Part shown: one piece after another, positions 1 through 7,211 of the stretch
How positions within the stretch are numbered: position 1 is the stretch's first letter
Layout of the letters: each line of letters starts with the position of its first letter
From: Akkermansia muciniphila
Lineage (GTDB): Bacteria; Verrucomicrobiota; Verrucomicrobiia; Verrucomicrobiales; Akkermansiaceae
Assembly: GCA_004557455.1 (NCBI GenBank)
Contig: SFDX01000016.1
Location: forward strand, 1 to 64,000
Length of the DNA: 64,000 nucleotides
Direction of reading: 5' to 3'
Translations under genes and position numbers: made by a program
The notes under the pieces: model-generated
Seen by the model: the letters and a program-made list of their open reading frames with translations, nothing else
The model's database searches: none
What the model was told of the DNA's origin: nothing

Positions 1-78
1 CGAACCCGGAAGTGAAACATCAGCACGTCGATGGTAGTCGGGCGCTAGGCCCCGCAAGAGTAGATAGCTGCCGGGAAT
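1..78 (+). rRNA. rrf: 5S ribosomal RNA, 3' part (5' end outside window)
   Basis: The window opens inside a 5S rRNA. The stretch CGAACCCGGAAGTGAAAC, the later GATGGTAGT and the closing GCTGCCGGG match the conserved loop and helix sequences of bacterial 5S rRNA on the plus strand. The first 30-40 bases lie before the window, so an rRNA operon presumably ends here. The exact 3' end is estimated from where the complement of the missing 5' strand should stop. Confidence 0.93.
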
Positions 79-84
79 AAATCA

Positions 85-114
85 CGAGCCGCAAGGAGAA
101 ATCCTTGCGGCTCG
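85..114 (+). terminator. Hairpin after the 5S rRNA
   Basis: A perfect 13-bp stem (85-97 with 102-114) closes on a GAAA tetraloop directly after the 5S rRNA. There is no following T-run, so it is either a terminator without the usual U-tract or an rRNA processing/stability stem. Its position makes a role in ending the rRNA operon likely. Confidence 0.7.
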
Positions 115-146
115 CGTCGTCTACAGAGAATACCCCGCAGTGCTGA

Positions 147-368
147 TAGGAAGCGGGAATGGACTGACCGCGGAATAAAAGGAATTTTGGGAGAGTTTGC
201 GGCCTGCTTGTCCCTGTTCAGACTTCACGCCGCCGGGATAGAAGCTTCCTTGATGTTTTCTTGAAGCCACCTACCATGAGCTTGCTTCGTCATCTTACCG
301 AAGCTCCGAAGGCCAATCAGTCTCCAAAAATTCCCTTTATTCCGCGGTCATCCTCATCTCGCTTCCTA
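147..368. repeat. Long imperfect inverted repeat in the 5S-transporter gap
   Basis: The arms at 147-193 and 322-368 are reverse complements at roughly 40 of 47 positions. The core TGACCGCGGAATAAA is identical in both. They enclose about 128 bp with no convincing gene. The rest of the 115-530 gap shows no gene or clear promoter. The element could be a MITE-like remnant, a very large stem in RNA, or the border of an invertible segment. The sequence alone does not decide. Confidence 0.65.
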
Positions 369-530
369 CTGCCACGGTGGTGGGAAGTCTGAAATTCCGC
401 GTTCTCCCGAGCATAGAAAAGGCACACTTCGGGAAAAGAGGCTTGAAAAACGGGGCGCATGGGAGTAGAATGAGCGCAGGGGTGTTCGCAGCGGTGCGGC
501 CCCCGGTTCTGTGATTCAACGATACGATTT

Positions 531-2486
531 ATGAACAGTACAACCAAAAACCTGATCAAGATCCTCATCGTCCTCTTGGTGAGCGGGAGCACCTTCCTGC
601 TGCCCTTCGAGGCTTGGGGGGTGCCGATTAACCCGATTCAAGCCCGCGTGGTGGCCCTGTTTGTCATGGCTGCGCTGATGTGGATTCTGGAGCCGATCCC
701 GATTTGGACGACCTCGGTGCTCGTCATCACCATAGCGCTGCTCTGCCTGTCCTCCGGCTCGTTCTCCTTTGCGCGCCCGACGGTGTACGATGTGAAAGCG
801 GTGGAGAAGATCGTCAAGACCGCCGCTGCGCCGGGACTCGAGCCCGCAGTGATGGAGGACGTGATGGCTGCCGTCAAGAAACGCCTCAGCAAGAAGAGCA
901 ATCTGGACGCCAATGAGATCTACACCTCCGTTGACTACGTGCTGTTGAACCACAGTGACAAGGCCAAGAAAGCCGCCGTGAAGGCCTCCCGCGAGCTGGG
1001 TGAGGCCGTGATGAACGAAGCGGGGGCCGCCTTGCCCGCGCCCGTGGCGGAGGCCTTGCGTCTGCGCCTGGCCGCCAAGCCCATCCTCTCCAAGACGGAG
1101 GTCGATACCTCCATTGCCTATGTGGTGGACGAGGTAGCCAAGGCCGCCCCGGAGCAGCAAGCCACCCTACAGGCGGCTGCCATGGGCCTGCAATCGAAGG
1201 TGAACGCAATGGATACCGCCGCCCTGGATAAAGAGGCGGACAAGTACGCCAAGCTGGAGGCCACCTGCAACGCCTTCGAGACGGATGCAACGCGCGAGCA
1301 ACTCAAGAAGATGCCCATCGTGAACGTCATCCAGGCCAAGAACGCCATGGCCACCTTTGCGGACCCCATCATCATCCTCTTCCTGGGCGGCTTCTTTCTG
1401 GCCGCTGCGGCAACCAAATACCGCCTAGACATCAACCTGGCGCGCTGGCTCATCAAGCCCTTCGGCACCAAGCCCGCCAACGTCCTGCTGGGCCTGATGG
1501 TCGTAACGGCTCTGTTCTCCATGTTCATGAGTAACACGGCCACCGCCGCGATGATGCTGGCGATTCTGGCCCCCGTGCTCTCCCTGTTTGCGCCGGAGGA
1601 CCGGGGCCGCGCCGCCTTTGCGCTCTGCATACCCGTGGCCGCCAACATCGGCGGCATCGGCACGCCCATCGGCACCCCGCCCAATGCCATTGCCCTCAAG
1701 GCCATGGCGGACATGGGCCTCTCCGTGGACTTCGGCAAGTGGATGGTCTTCGGTGTTCCGTTTGTTATCGTAATGCTCCTGATTGCCTGGGCCCTGCTGC
1801 GCGTGATGTTCCCCATTCAGCAGAAAGAGCTCAAGCTGGAGATGGGCGGTAAGTTCCTCAAGACGCCCAAGGCCATTGTGGTTTACGTCACCTTCGTTGT
1901 CTCCGTGCTTCTGTGGGTATTCGGCGGCAGCGTGGGACTGGACAGCAACACGGTGGCCATCATCCCCATTGCCGTGTTCTCTGCCACCCAGGTGATCACC
2001 AAGGACGACCTCAAGAAGATGAGCTGGGATGTGCTCTGGCTGGTGGCCGGCGGCTTTGCGCTGGGCCTTGCGCTGCAGGAGACGAACCTGGCGAAGGACC
2101 TGATCAACGCCATTCCGTTTGCGGGCTGGGATCCCATGCTGCTGATGGTGGGCGTGGGCTTCATCTGCCTCTTCATGGCCACCTTCATGAGCCACACGGC
2201 CACGGCCTCGCTGCTCATGCCCATCATGGGCGCAGTGGCCGGCTCCATGATTTCCGCCGGGGCGATGGACAGCCCGGCGGCCATCGGCCTGCTGGTGGCG
2301 GTGGCGTTCTGCTCGTCGCTGGGTATGGCTCTGCCCATTTCCACCCCGCCGAATGCCCTGGCGTATGCCACAGGGCTGGTGGAGTCCAAGGGAATGGCCA
2401 TTTCCGGCACCATCCTGTGCCTCATCGGCGTGGTGCTCACGTTCCTGCTCATGAACTTCTTGGCAGCCGTACACTTCTTCGGTTAA
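531..2486 (+). CDS. DASS/SLC13-family Na+-coupled anion (dicarboxylate/sulfate) transporter with helical insertion
   Basis: This is an inner-membrane symporter of the divalent anion:sodium family. Two SNT/SHT-type motifs are visible (SNTATAAMM near residue 327 and SHTATASLL near 553). Each is followed by a TPPNA element (GTPIGTPPNAIAL, PISTPPNALAY), the hallmark of the inverted-repeat fold. The 651-residue length exceeds the usual 450-550. The excess is a polar, Ala/Lys/Glu-rich helical insertion at about residues 82-270, between the first hydrophobic segments and the conserved LFLGGFFLA segment. The insertion contains two related modules (111-160 and 172-224). The substrate cannot be read from sequence; C4-dicarboxylates are typical. 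No Shine-Dalgarno is seen. The CNB-kinase pair follows after 21 bp and may be co-transcribed. Confidence 0.88.
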   Translation: MNSTTKNLIKILIVLLVSGSTFLLPFEAWGVPINPIQARVVALFVMAALMWILEPIPIWTTSVLVITIALLCLSSGSFSFARPTVYDVKAVEKIVKTAAAPGLEPAVMEDVMAAVKKRLSKKSNLDANEIYTSVDYVLLNHSDKAKKAAVKASRELGEAVMNEAGAALPAPVAEALRLRLAAKPILSKTEVDTSIAYVVDEVAKAAPEQQATLQAAAMGLQSKVNAMDTAALDKEADKYAKLEATCNAFETDATREQLKKMPIVNVIQAKNAMATFADPIIILFLGGFFLAAAATKYRLDINLARWLIKPFGTKPANVLLGLMVVTALFSMFMSNTATAAMMLAILAPVLSLFAPEDRGRAAFALCIPVAANIGGIGTPIGTPPNAIALKAMADMGLSVDFGKWMVFGVPFVIVMLLIAWALLRVMFPIQQKELKLEMGGKFLKTPKAIVVYVTFVVSVLLWVFGGSVGLDSNTVAIIPIAVFSATQVITKDDLKKMSWDVLWLVAGGFALGLALQETNLAKDLINAIPFAGWDPMLLMVGVGFICLFMATFMSHTATASLLMPIMGAVAGSMISAGAMDSPAAIGLLVAVAFCSSLGMALPISTPPNALAYATGLVESKGMAISGTILCLIGVVLTFLLMNFLAAVHFFG

Positions 2487-2507
2487 TCTGATAACCCTGT
2501 TCGTCAC

Positions 2508-3959
2508 ATGGTCACGCTTCCCCCGCACATAACAGAGGCCCTGGAGCGCCTTAACCGGGTCTACTTCTGCGACCCCGCGCGCACGGTGGAGATACCGGAG
2601 GGGCACCGCTTGGTGTCCCAGGGGGAGGCCTGTCCCTGTGTGTACCTGATCCTGCAGGGCTCCGTGGTGGCCTACCGCCACGCGGAGCAGGTGCAGGGGG
2701 CGGAGTTGCCGGAGGACACAGCGGGGCGCGGTTATGAGGTATTCCGCGCCGGCTGCGGCTCCTATGTGTGCGTGCAGAGCTACTTCTCCGGCGCGCGCCG
2801 CTGCTCCACGGACATTGTGGCCCTGGAGCCCACGCGCTTGGCCTATGTGGACGACACCACGCCGCTGGAGGAGGAGGAAATATACGGCAACCGCGCGCAG
2901 CAGTTCCTGCCCGTGCTCATCCACGAGCTAGCGATGCGCAACACGCGTATTTTCGACCGCACCACGGAAAAGGAAGAAGTCATCCGCCTGTTGCACCGTG
3001 CGGAGATGTCCTCCACCCTGGCGCAGCTCACGGCGGGCATTGCGCACGAGCTTAACAACGCCGTGGGAGTCATCACACGGCGGGTGGAGTTCGTGGCGGA
3101 GCAGTTGCGCAGTTGTCTGGGGGAGCTGGGCGGCGTGAATGCCGAGTTGTTCTCCCTGGGCTATGCGGATGACGCGGTGATCTCCCCGGCGGAGCTCCGC
3201 AGCGTGGCTCGCCGCTATGAGCGCCGCCGCAACCTCAGCCAACCCGCGGCCCAGGTGTTGGCACACATTGCCCCCACGGAGGAGGCCCTGGCGCGCTGCG
3301 ACAAGGAGCTCGTCCGCAGGGTGGGCTCCTCGTACCGCTTCTGGGAGCTGGGGCACGATATGCACGATATGCAGCTGGCCGCGCGGCATGCGGCGGGCAT
3401 CGTGCGCGCCGTCAAGATGATGGGCGCGGCGGATAACTGTGTGCGCAAACCGGGCGTGGATGTGGTCGCTACGGTGCGGGATGCCGTGACGCTGCTCTGC
3501 AACCGTTTGCAGAAGGTCAACGTGCGGACGGATTTTCAGCCGCTGCCGACCATTACCGCGGACGAGACGGAGCTGGTGCAGGTGTGGACCAATATCATCA
3601 AGAACGCCTGCGATGCCATGAACCTGGCCGCTACGCCGAACCCCACGATCACCATCTCCACCGCCTGCTTCCACGCCGCCGGACTGAACCTGTTGCCGCG
3701 TGATTATCTGCGCATCGCCGTATCGAACAACGGACCGGCCATTCCGGAGGAGCTGCGGGATAAAATCTTCAGCCCCAGCTTCACGACCAAAAAGCGCGGC
3801 CTCGACTTCGGCCTCGGGGTCGGGCTCACCATCGTTCGCCGCGTGGTGGACAGCTACAACGGCACCATCGGCTTGGAGAGCAATGACTCTTTAACAACCT
3901 TCACCATTAACCTTCCCATTACCAATCTTCAGAATATTCCCGACCATGGAAAAAATTAA
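2508..3959 (+). CDS. Cyclic-nucleotide-binding-domain sensor histidine kinase
   Basis: This is a soluble sensor kinase without membrane segments. Residues 25-120 resemble a CNB/CRP-type sensor domain (VSQGEACPCVYLILQGSV). The H-box is GIAHELNNAVGV with the phospho-accepting His at residue 180. The N-box is NIIKNACDAM near 365, and the catalytic domain ends with a GLGVGLTIV G-box. The DHp region carries a long insertion of more than 100 residues between H-box and N-box. It starts 21 bp after the anion transporter and overlaps the next gene, a receiver, by 14 bp, so the two form a cognate pair. The ligand is unknown. The CNB-like domain may act only as a protein-protein or redox sensor. Confidence 0.87.
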   Translation: MVTLPPHITEALERLNRVYFCDPARTVEIPEGHRLVSQGEACPCVYLILQGSVVAYRHAEQVQGAELPEDTAGRGYEVFRAGCGSYVCVQSYFSGARRCSTDIVALEPTRLAYVDDTTPLEEEEIYGNRAQQFLPVLIHELAMRNTRIFDRTTEKEEVIRLLHRAEMSSTLAQLTAGIAHELNNAVGVITRRVEFVAEQLRSCLGELGGVNAELFSLGYADDAVISPAELRSVARRYERRRNLSQPAAQVLAHIAPTEEALARCDKELVRRVGSSYRFWELGHDMHDMQLAARHAAGIVRAVKMMGAADNCVRKPGVDVVATVRDAVTLLCNRLQKVNVRTDFQPLPTITADETELVQVWTNIIKNACDAMNLAATPNPTITISTACFHAAGLNLLPRDYLRIAVSNNGPAIPEELRDKIFSPSFTTKKRGLDFGLGVGLTIVRRVVDSYNGTIGLESNDSLTTFTINLPITNLQNIPDHGKN

Positions 3960-4422
3960 TATCATCTGTGTTGACGACCAGCAGGAGGTGCTCGATACCG
4001 TCCTGCGCGACCTCCGCCCCCTCACGCCGCTCGTGCGCCTCGAGGCCGCCGGCGGTGTGCAGGATTGCCTCAGCCTCATCGAGGATATCGACGATGAGGG
4101 CGACTACGTGGCCATCATCATCTCGGACCAAGTGATGCCCGGGGAGTCCGGTACGGATTTGTTGGCCCGCGTTTCCGCCGACAAACGCTTCACCAAGACC
4201 CGCCGCATTCTCCTGACGGGGCAGGCCACCCATGCCGATACCATCGAGGCCATCAACAGCGGCCACATTGACAACTATGTCGAGAAACCTTGGCAGGCTG
4301 CCGGTCTCCTCGGTATGGTCAAGCGTCTGCTCACCCTCTTTGTGCTCGACTCCGGTATTCCCTACGAGCCCTACATGAGCATTCTGGATCGGGATACCCT
4401 CCTGAGCCGCCTCCACCACTGA
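3946..4422 (+). CDS. Receiver-only response regulator
   Basis: A 158-residue receiver domain. The acidic pocket D10-D11, the phospho-acceptor D61 (IIISDQVMPG), the conserved Thr in LLTGQA and the Lys in VEKPW are all visible. There is no DNA-binding or enzymatic output domain after the receiver, only a 30-residue helical tail. It overlaps the kinase gene by 14 bp, which implies translational coupling and partnership. It may act by protein-protein contact or relay phosphate to another protein. Confidence 0.88.
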   Translation: MEKINIICVDDQQEVLDTVLRDLRPLTPLVRLEAAGGVQDCLSLIEDIDDEGDYVAIIISDQVMPGESGTDLLARVSADKRFTKTRRILLTGQATHADTIEAINSGHIDNYVEKPWQAAGLLGMVKRLLTLFVLDSGIPYEPYMSILDRDTLLSRLHH

Positions 4423-4436
4423 TGTCTTTTACGGCG

Positions 4437-4470
4437 CGCCCCTTCCTCCCGCCGGGTCGGGGCGTGTTCT
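4437..4470 (+). terminator. Probable terminator after the CNB kinase/receiver pair
   Basis: CGCCCC (4437-4442) pairs with GGGGCG (4459-4464) around a loop that itself contains CCCGCCGGG. A short T-rich stretch follows. The stem is modest, so efficiency is uncertain. Confidence 0.45.
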
Positions 4471-4512
4471 TTTGCTCAGGTTGTTTTTTTCTGACAGCAG
4501 GCGGGAAAATGT

Positions 4513-4541
4513 TTGACAGTCTGCCCGTGTGCCTTTACAAT
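4513..4541 (+). promoter_or_regulatory. Sigma70 promoter for the secreted protein gene at 4617
   Basis: TTGACA (4513-4518), a 17-bp spacer and TACAAT (4536-4541) are near consensus. The predicted start of transcription near 4548 leaves about 69 bases of leader before the ATG at 4617. Confidence 0.8.
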
Positions 4542-4616
4542 TAAGGCGTGGCCCGCGCGATGACGATAGACTTCGCACGCTGTCGGCCTCTATCAATTCC
4601 AACCCAAACACAAACG

Positions 4617-6425
4617 ATGACGATTCGCACTTCCGTAATGTTGTTGGCAGCGGCTGCCATGCCGCTTTCCCTGCAGGCCAAGCCTGCCAAAACCACGGCA
4701 CCCGCAGCGGCCACTGCCACGGCGCAGAAGCCGGGGGCTCTTGCCGCCATGGCCCTGTTGCCTGCCGATGCCGATGACTTCGTGGCCCTGAGCCTTACCC
4801 CGGAGGTAGCCGCGAGCCTCGGTGAGTTCGCCGAATTGGCGGCGCAACTGGATGGCGTGGCCTTGGCTAACGGCAAGGGTAGCGCCGCCGCCTTCTCTTC
4901 CTTCCTGCCCTTGGTGCGTGCGGCTTCCGCCCTGCAGACGGTGGAGGACAAGCTCAAGCCCGCTGTTTCCTTTACGTTCGATGACGAGGAAGAGGCCGGC
5001 GACCCCGACCTGAAGTCCGGCAACAAGATGATGCCGGAACCCAAGGACACGCCGGTGCAGAAAGCCGCCCGCCAAGCGAAGCAGCAGCTGGAGACCGCCA
5101 TGCTGAAGGCCCTGCAGGAGAGCAAGGGTGCCAAGCTGCCGACCCTTTACCTGGCCGCGACGGTCAAGCCCGCCGGTCAGCAGGCGCTTGATGAGATGCT
5201 CGGGAACTACCTCTCCGATGAGGGCTTGCAGGGCTTGGCTGCGCAGTTGGGCGGTGAAGGCTCGCCCGTCAAGGCGGAGGTGGCGAAGTCCGGTGACCTC
5301 AAGGGCCTGAAGCTGACGCTGGTGACTCCCCCGACCCAAGAGTTGGCTGTCTTTACGGGGCGTACCGTTTATGTGCTTGCCAAGAAGCAGGGGAACGCCG
5401 TACTGCTGGCCCTCTGCGAGAACCCGTCGGACATCAGTCTGCCCACCTCGGAGGCGACGTCTCTGGCTTCCACGCTGAAGGACAAGAAGATCGGCGGTGG
5501 CTTCTATCTTCGCACGAGTTTTACCCCGCAAATGACGCAGGCCCTGCTGGATACTTACAAGGCCGTGGTTCAAGGTGTCCGGGACGGGGAGGCCGCCGTG
5601 ATCGCGGAGCAGAAGAAGCAGGATCCGAGCAAGGCCTCCGCGCTGGATCAGAAGTTGTCTGCCATGGATGACGGTATGACGGAGTTCTTCAAGCTCTTCC
5701 CCGCCAAGGTGACCAAGCCGACGGCCTTGCAGGTGAAGGAGAGCAAGAAGGGCTGGAATGTGCAGGTCTCCTTCGATGCCGACGGGGCTACCTTTACCAC
5801 GGTGACGGGTGCGATGGCTCCCGGTAAGACGAAGCCCGTGTTCTTTGCCCAGAAATCCCTGCTGAAGACGACGGCTCCCCAGCCGGACTGGCAGAAGATG
5901 GTGCAGTCCGCTGCCACTGCTGCGAGCAGCTCCGGGGATGTGTTGACGGCCATGGTGGGGCAGTGTTGCTCGCGCGCTTCCACCTTCCTGATGCTGTGGG
6001 ACAGCATGGGCAGTGACAAGCAGGCTTCTACTCTGTTGCTGACGGAGGACAGCGGGGCGCTTTTCGCCGGGTTGAATGATCAGGCGGCCTTTACGGAGGC
6101 CTGGAAGAAGCTCATCTCGGGCGAGGGTAGCCCCATTGCTGACAGAGTGAAGGATAACGGTGACGGCTCCTACACGATTGCAGGGGGGGAGGATTCCCCG
6201 ATCACCGTCAGCATCAAGGACGGTCAGGTTGTGGCGGGTACGCCGGATGTTCTCCAAGCTGTCAAGCCGGATCCCAAGGCAACTGTTTCCGGTATCAAGT
6301 TCCGCATCAATATTCCGCTCTCTGCCAAGGCCATGATGGGGGATAAGGTTCCGTTCAGCAAGATCCAAGGCTCCGTGCAGACCAAGGATGGCTGCTACAA
6401 GGTGAACATTAACCTGAACAAGTAA
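4617..6425 (+). CDS. Secreted protein of unknown function
   Basis: A 602-residue protein with a clear Sec signal peptide (MTIRTSVMLLAAAAMPLSLQ, cleavage near AKP). The ATG at 4617 is chosen because it begins this signal peptide. In-frame codons upstream to 4548 lie at or before the predicted transcription start. The mature part is Lys/Ala-rich, has no internal membrane segment, and carries alternating beta and helical stretches (for example DFVALSLTPEVAASLGEFAE). No catalytic motif was recognised. It is monocistronic, with its own promoter and a strong terminator. Confidence 0.85.
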   Translation: MTIRTSVMLLAAAAMPLSLQAKPAKTTAPAAATATAQKPGALAAMALLPADADDFVALSLTPEVAASLGEFAELAAQLDGVALANGKGSAAAFSSFLPLVRAASALQTVEDKLKPAVSFTFDDEEEAGDPDLKSGNKMMPEPKDTPVQKAARQAKQQLETAMLKALQESKGAKLPTLYLAATVKPAGQQALDEMLGNYLSDEGLQGLAAQLGGEGSPVKAEVAKSGDLKGLKLTLVTPPTQELAVFTGRTVYVLAKKQGNAVLLALCENPSDISLPTSEATSLASTLKDKKIGGGFYLRTSFTPQMTQALLDTYKAVVQGVRDGEAAVIAEQKKQDPSKASALDQKLSAMDDGMTEFFKLFPAKVTKPTALQVKESKKGWNVQVSFDADGATFTTVTGAMAPGKTKPVFFAQKSLLKTTAPQPDWQKMVQSAATAASSSGDVLTAMVGQCCSRASTFLMLWDSMGSDKQASTLLLTEDSGALFAGLNDQAAFTEAWKKLISGEGSPIADRVKDNGDGSYTIAGGEDSPITVSIKDGQVVAGTPDVLQAVKPDPKATVSGIKFRINIPLSAKAMMGDKVPFSKIQGSVQTKDGCYKVNINLNK

Positions 6426-6451
6426 GCAGCTCAGCAGATCAATAATACAAC

Positions 6452-6484
6452 AATGCACCGGCCGTTCGGTCGGTGCATTTTTTA
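6452..6484 (+). terminator. Rho-independent terminator
   Basis: AATGCACCG (6452-6460) pairs with CGGTGCATT (6471-6479) and runs into a T-tract. It lies between two convergent genes and can serve the plus-strand gene. On the minus strand the tract after the stem is only weakly T-rich. Confidence 0.88.
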
Positions 6485-6504
6485 ATATGGGGGAGGGCAG
6501 GGGA

Positions 6505-7047
6505 TCAGTTGCTTTGCAGAACCTGCAGGGCGGCGGAGCGGCCCTCTCGGCGGGCGATGTCTGCCGCAGTCTGACCCTTGCGGTTCTTGAGGGTACGGTC
6601 TGCGCCGCTTTGCAGCAGCAGTCGTACCACCTCGGTATAGCCTTCATCGGCGGCTTCCATCAGGGCGGTGTCGCCGTCCTCATCGGCCGCATTGACATTG
6701 GCCCCGGCGGCCAGCAGAGCACGCACCACCTCGAGCTGTCCCTCGCCGGCTGCAATCATCAGGGCGGTCTCGCCGTCCTCATCGGTCGCATTCACGTTGG
6801 CACCGGCGGCCAACAGGGCACGCACCACCTCAAGGCGGCCCTTGTCTGCCGCCTCCATCAGGGCAGTTTCGCCGTCCTCGTCCGTGGCGTTCACGTTGGC
6901 ACCGCCGGCAAGCAGGCGTTGCACCTCCTGCACATTCCCGCGCTTGGCGGCGCGGTTCAGGGCGGGCTCATCGTCATCGGCCCAGGCCGGCGCGCCTGCG
7001 AACGCTGCCAACAAAGCCGCAATCGTCATCGTGTGTATCGTCTTCAT
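6505..7047 (-). CDS. Secreted ankyrin-repeat protein
   Basis: 180 residues with a signal peptide (MKTIHTMTIAALLAAFAGAPAWA) followed by about four and a half ankyrin repeats. Units such as DEDGETALMEAADKGRLEVV and AGANVNATDEDGETALM recur almost unchanged, and the DNA is repetitive with about 99-bp spacing. Ankyrin repeats mediate protein contacts, and export to the periplasm or outside is inferred from the signal peptide. The near-identity of adjacent repeats at DNA level means recent duplication, and copy number could vary between strains. Confidence 0.9.
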   Translation of the reverse strand: MKTIHTMTIAALLAAFAGAPAWADDDEPALNRAAKRGNVQEVQRLLAGGANVNATDEDGETALMEAADKGRLEVVRALLAAGANVNATDEDGETALMIAAGEGQLEVVRALLAAGANVNAADEDGDTALMEAADEGYTEVVRLLLQSGADRTLKNRKGQTAADIARREGRSAALQVLQSN

Positions 7048-7081
7048 GTTCGTTGTGCGTCATCGGTTGAATGACCCCTCT

Positions 7082-7110
7082 CTTTTACCCCTAACGAGAA
7101 CGATTGTCAC
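7082..7110 (-). promoter_or_regulatory. Promoter for the ankyrin gene
   Basis: On the minus strand GTGACA (7110-7105), a 17-bp spacer and TAAAAG (7087-7082) form a plausible sigma70 promoter, about 28 bases of leader before the ATG at 7047. Confidence 0.55.
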
Positions 7111-7155
7111 GCATAAAATGCGGCAGCGGGATTATGTATGACTAACTTGATGCCC

Positions 7156-7193
7156 CGAAAAAGGCCCGAGCACGCGGTGGACGCACTCGGGCC
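7156..7193 (-). terminator. Terminator of the GH36-like gene
   Basis: On the minus strand GGCCCGAG (7193-7186) pairs with CTCGGGCC (7170-7163), followed by TTTTT. It sits just past the glycosidase stop codon. Confidence 0.8.
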
Positions 7194-7211
7194 GGGAGAG
7201 CAGGGGGGGTG

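Noticed and set aside
317..592. Minus-strand small gene in the 5S-transporter gap
   Set aside because: It crosses the right arm of the inverted repeat and the 5' end of the transporter and has no family features.
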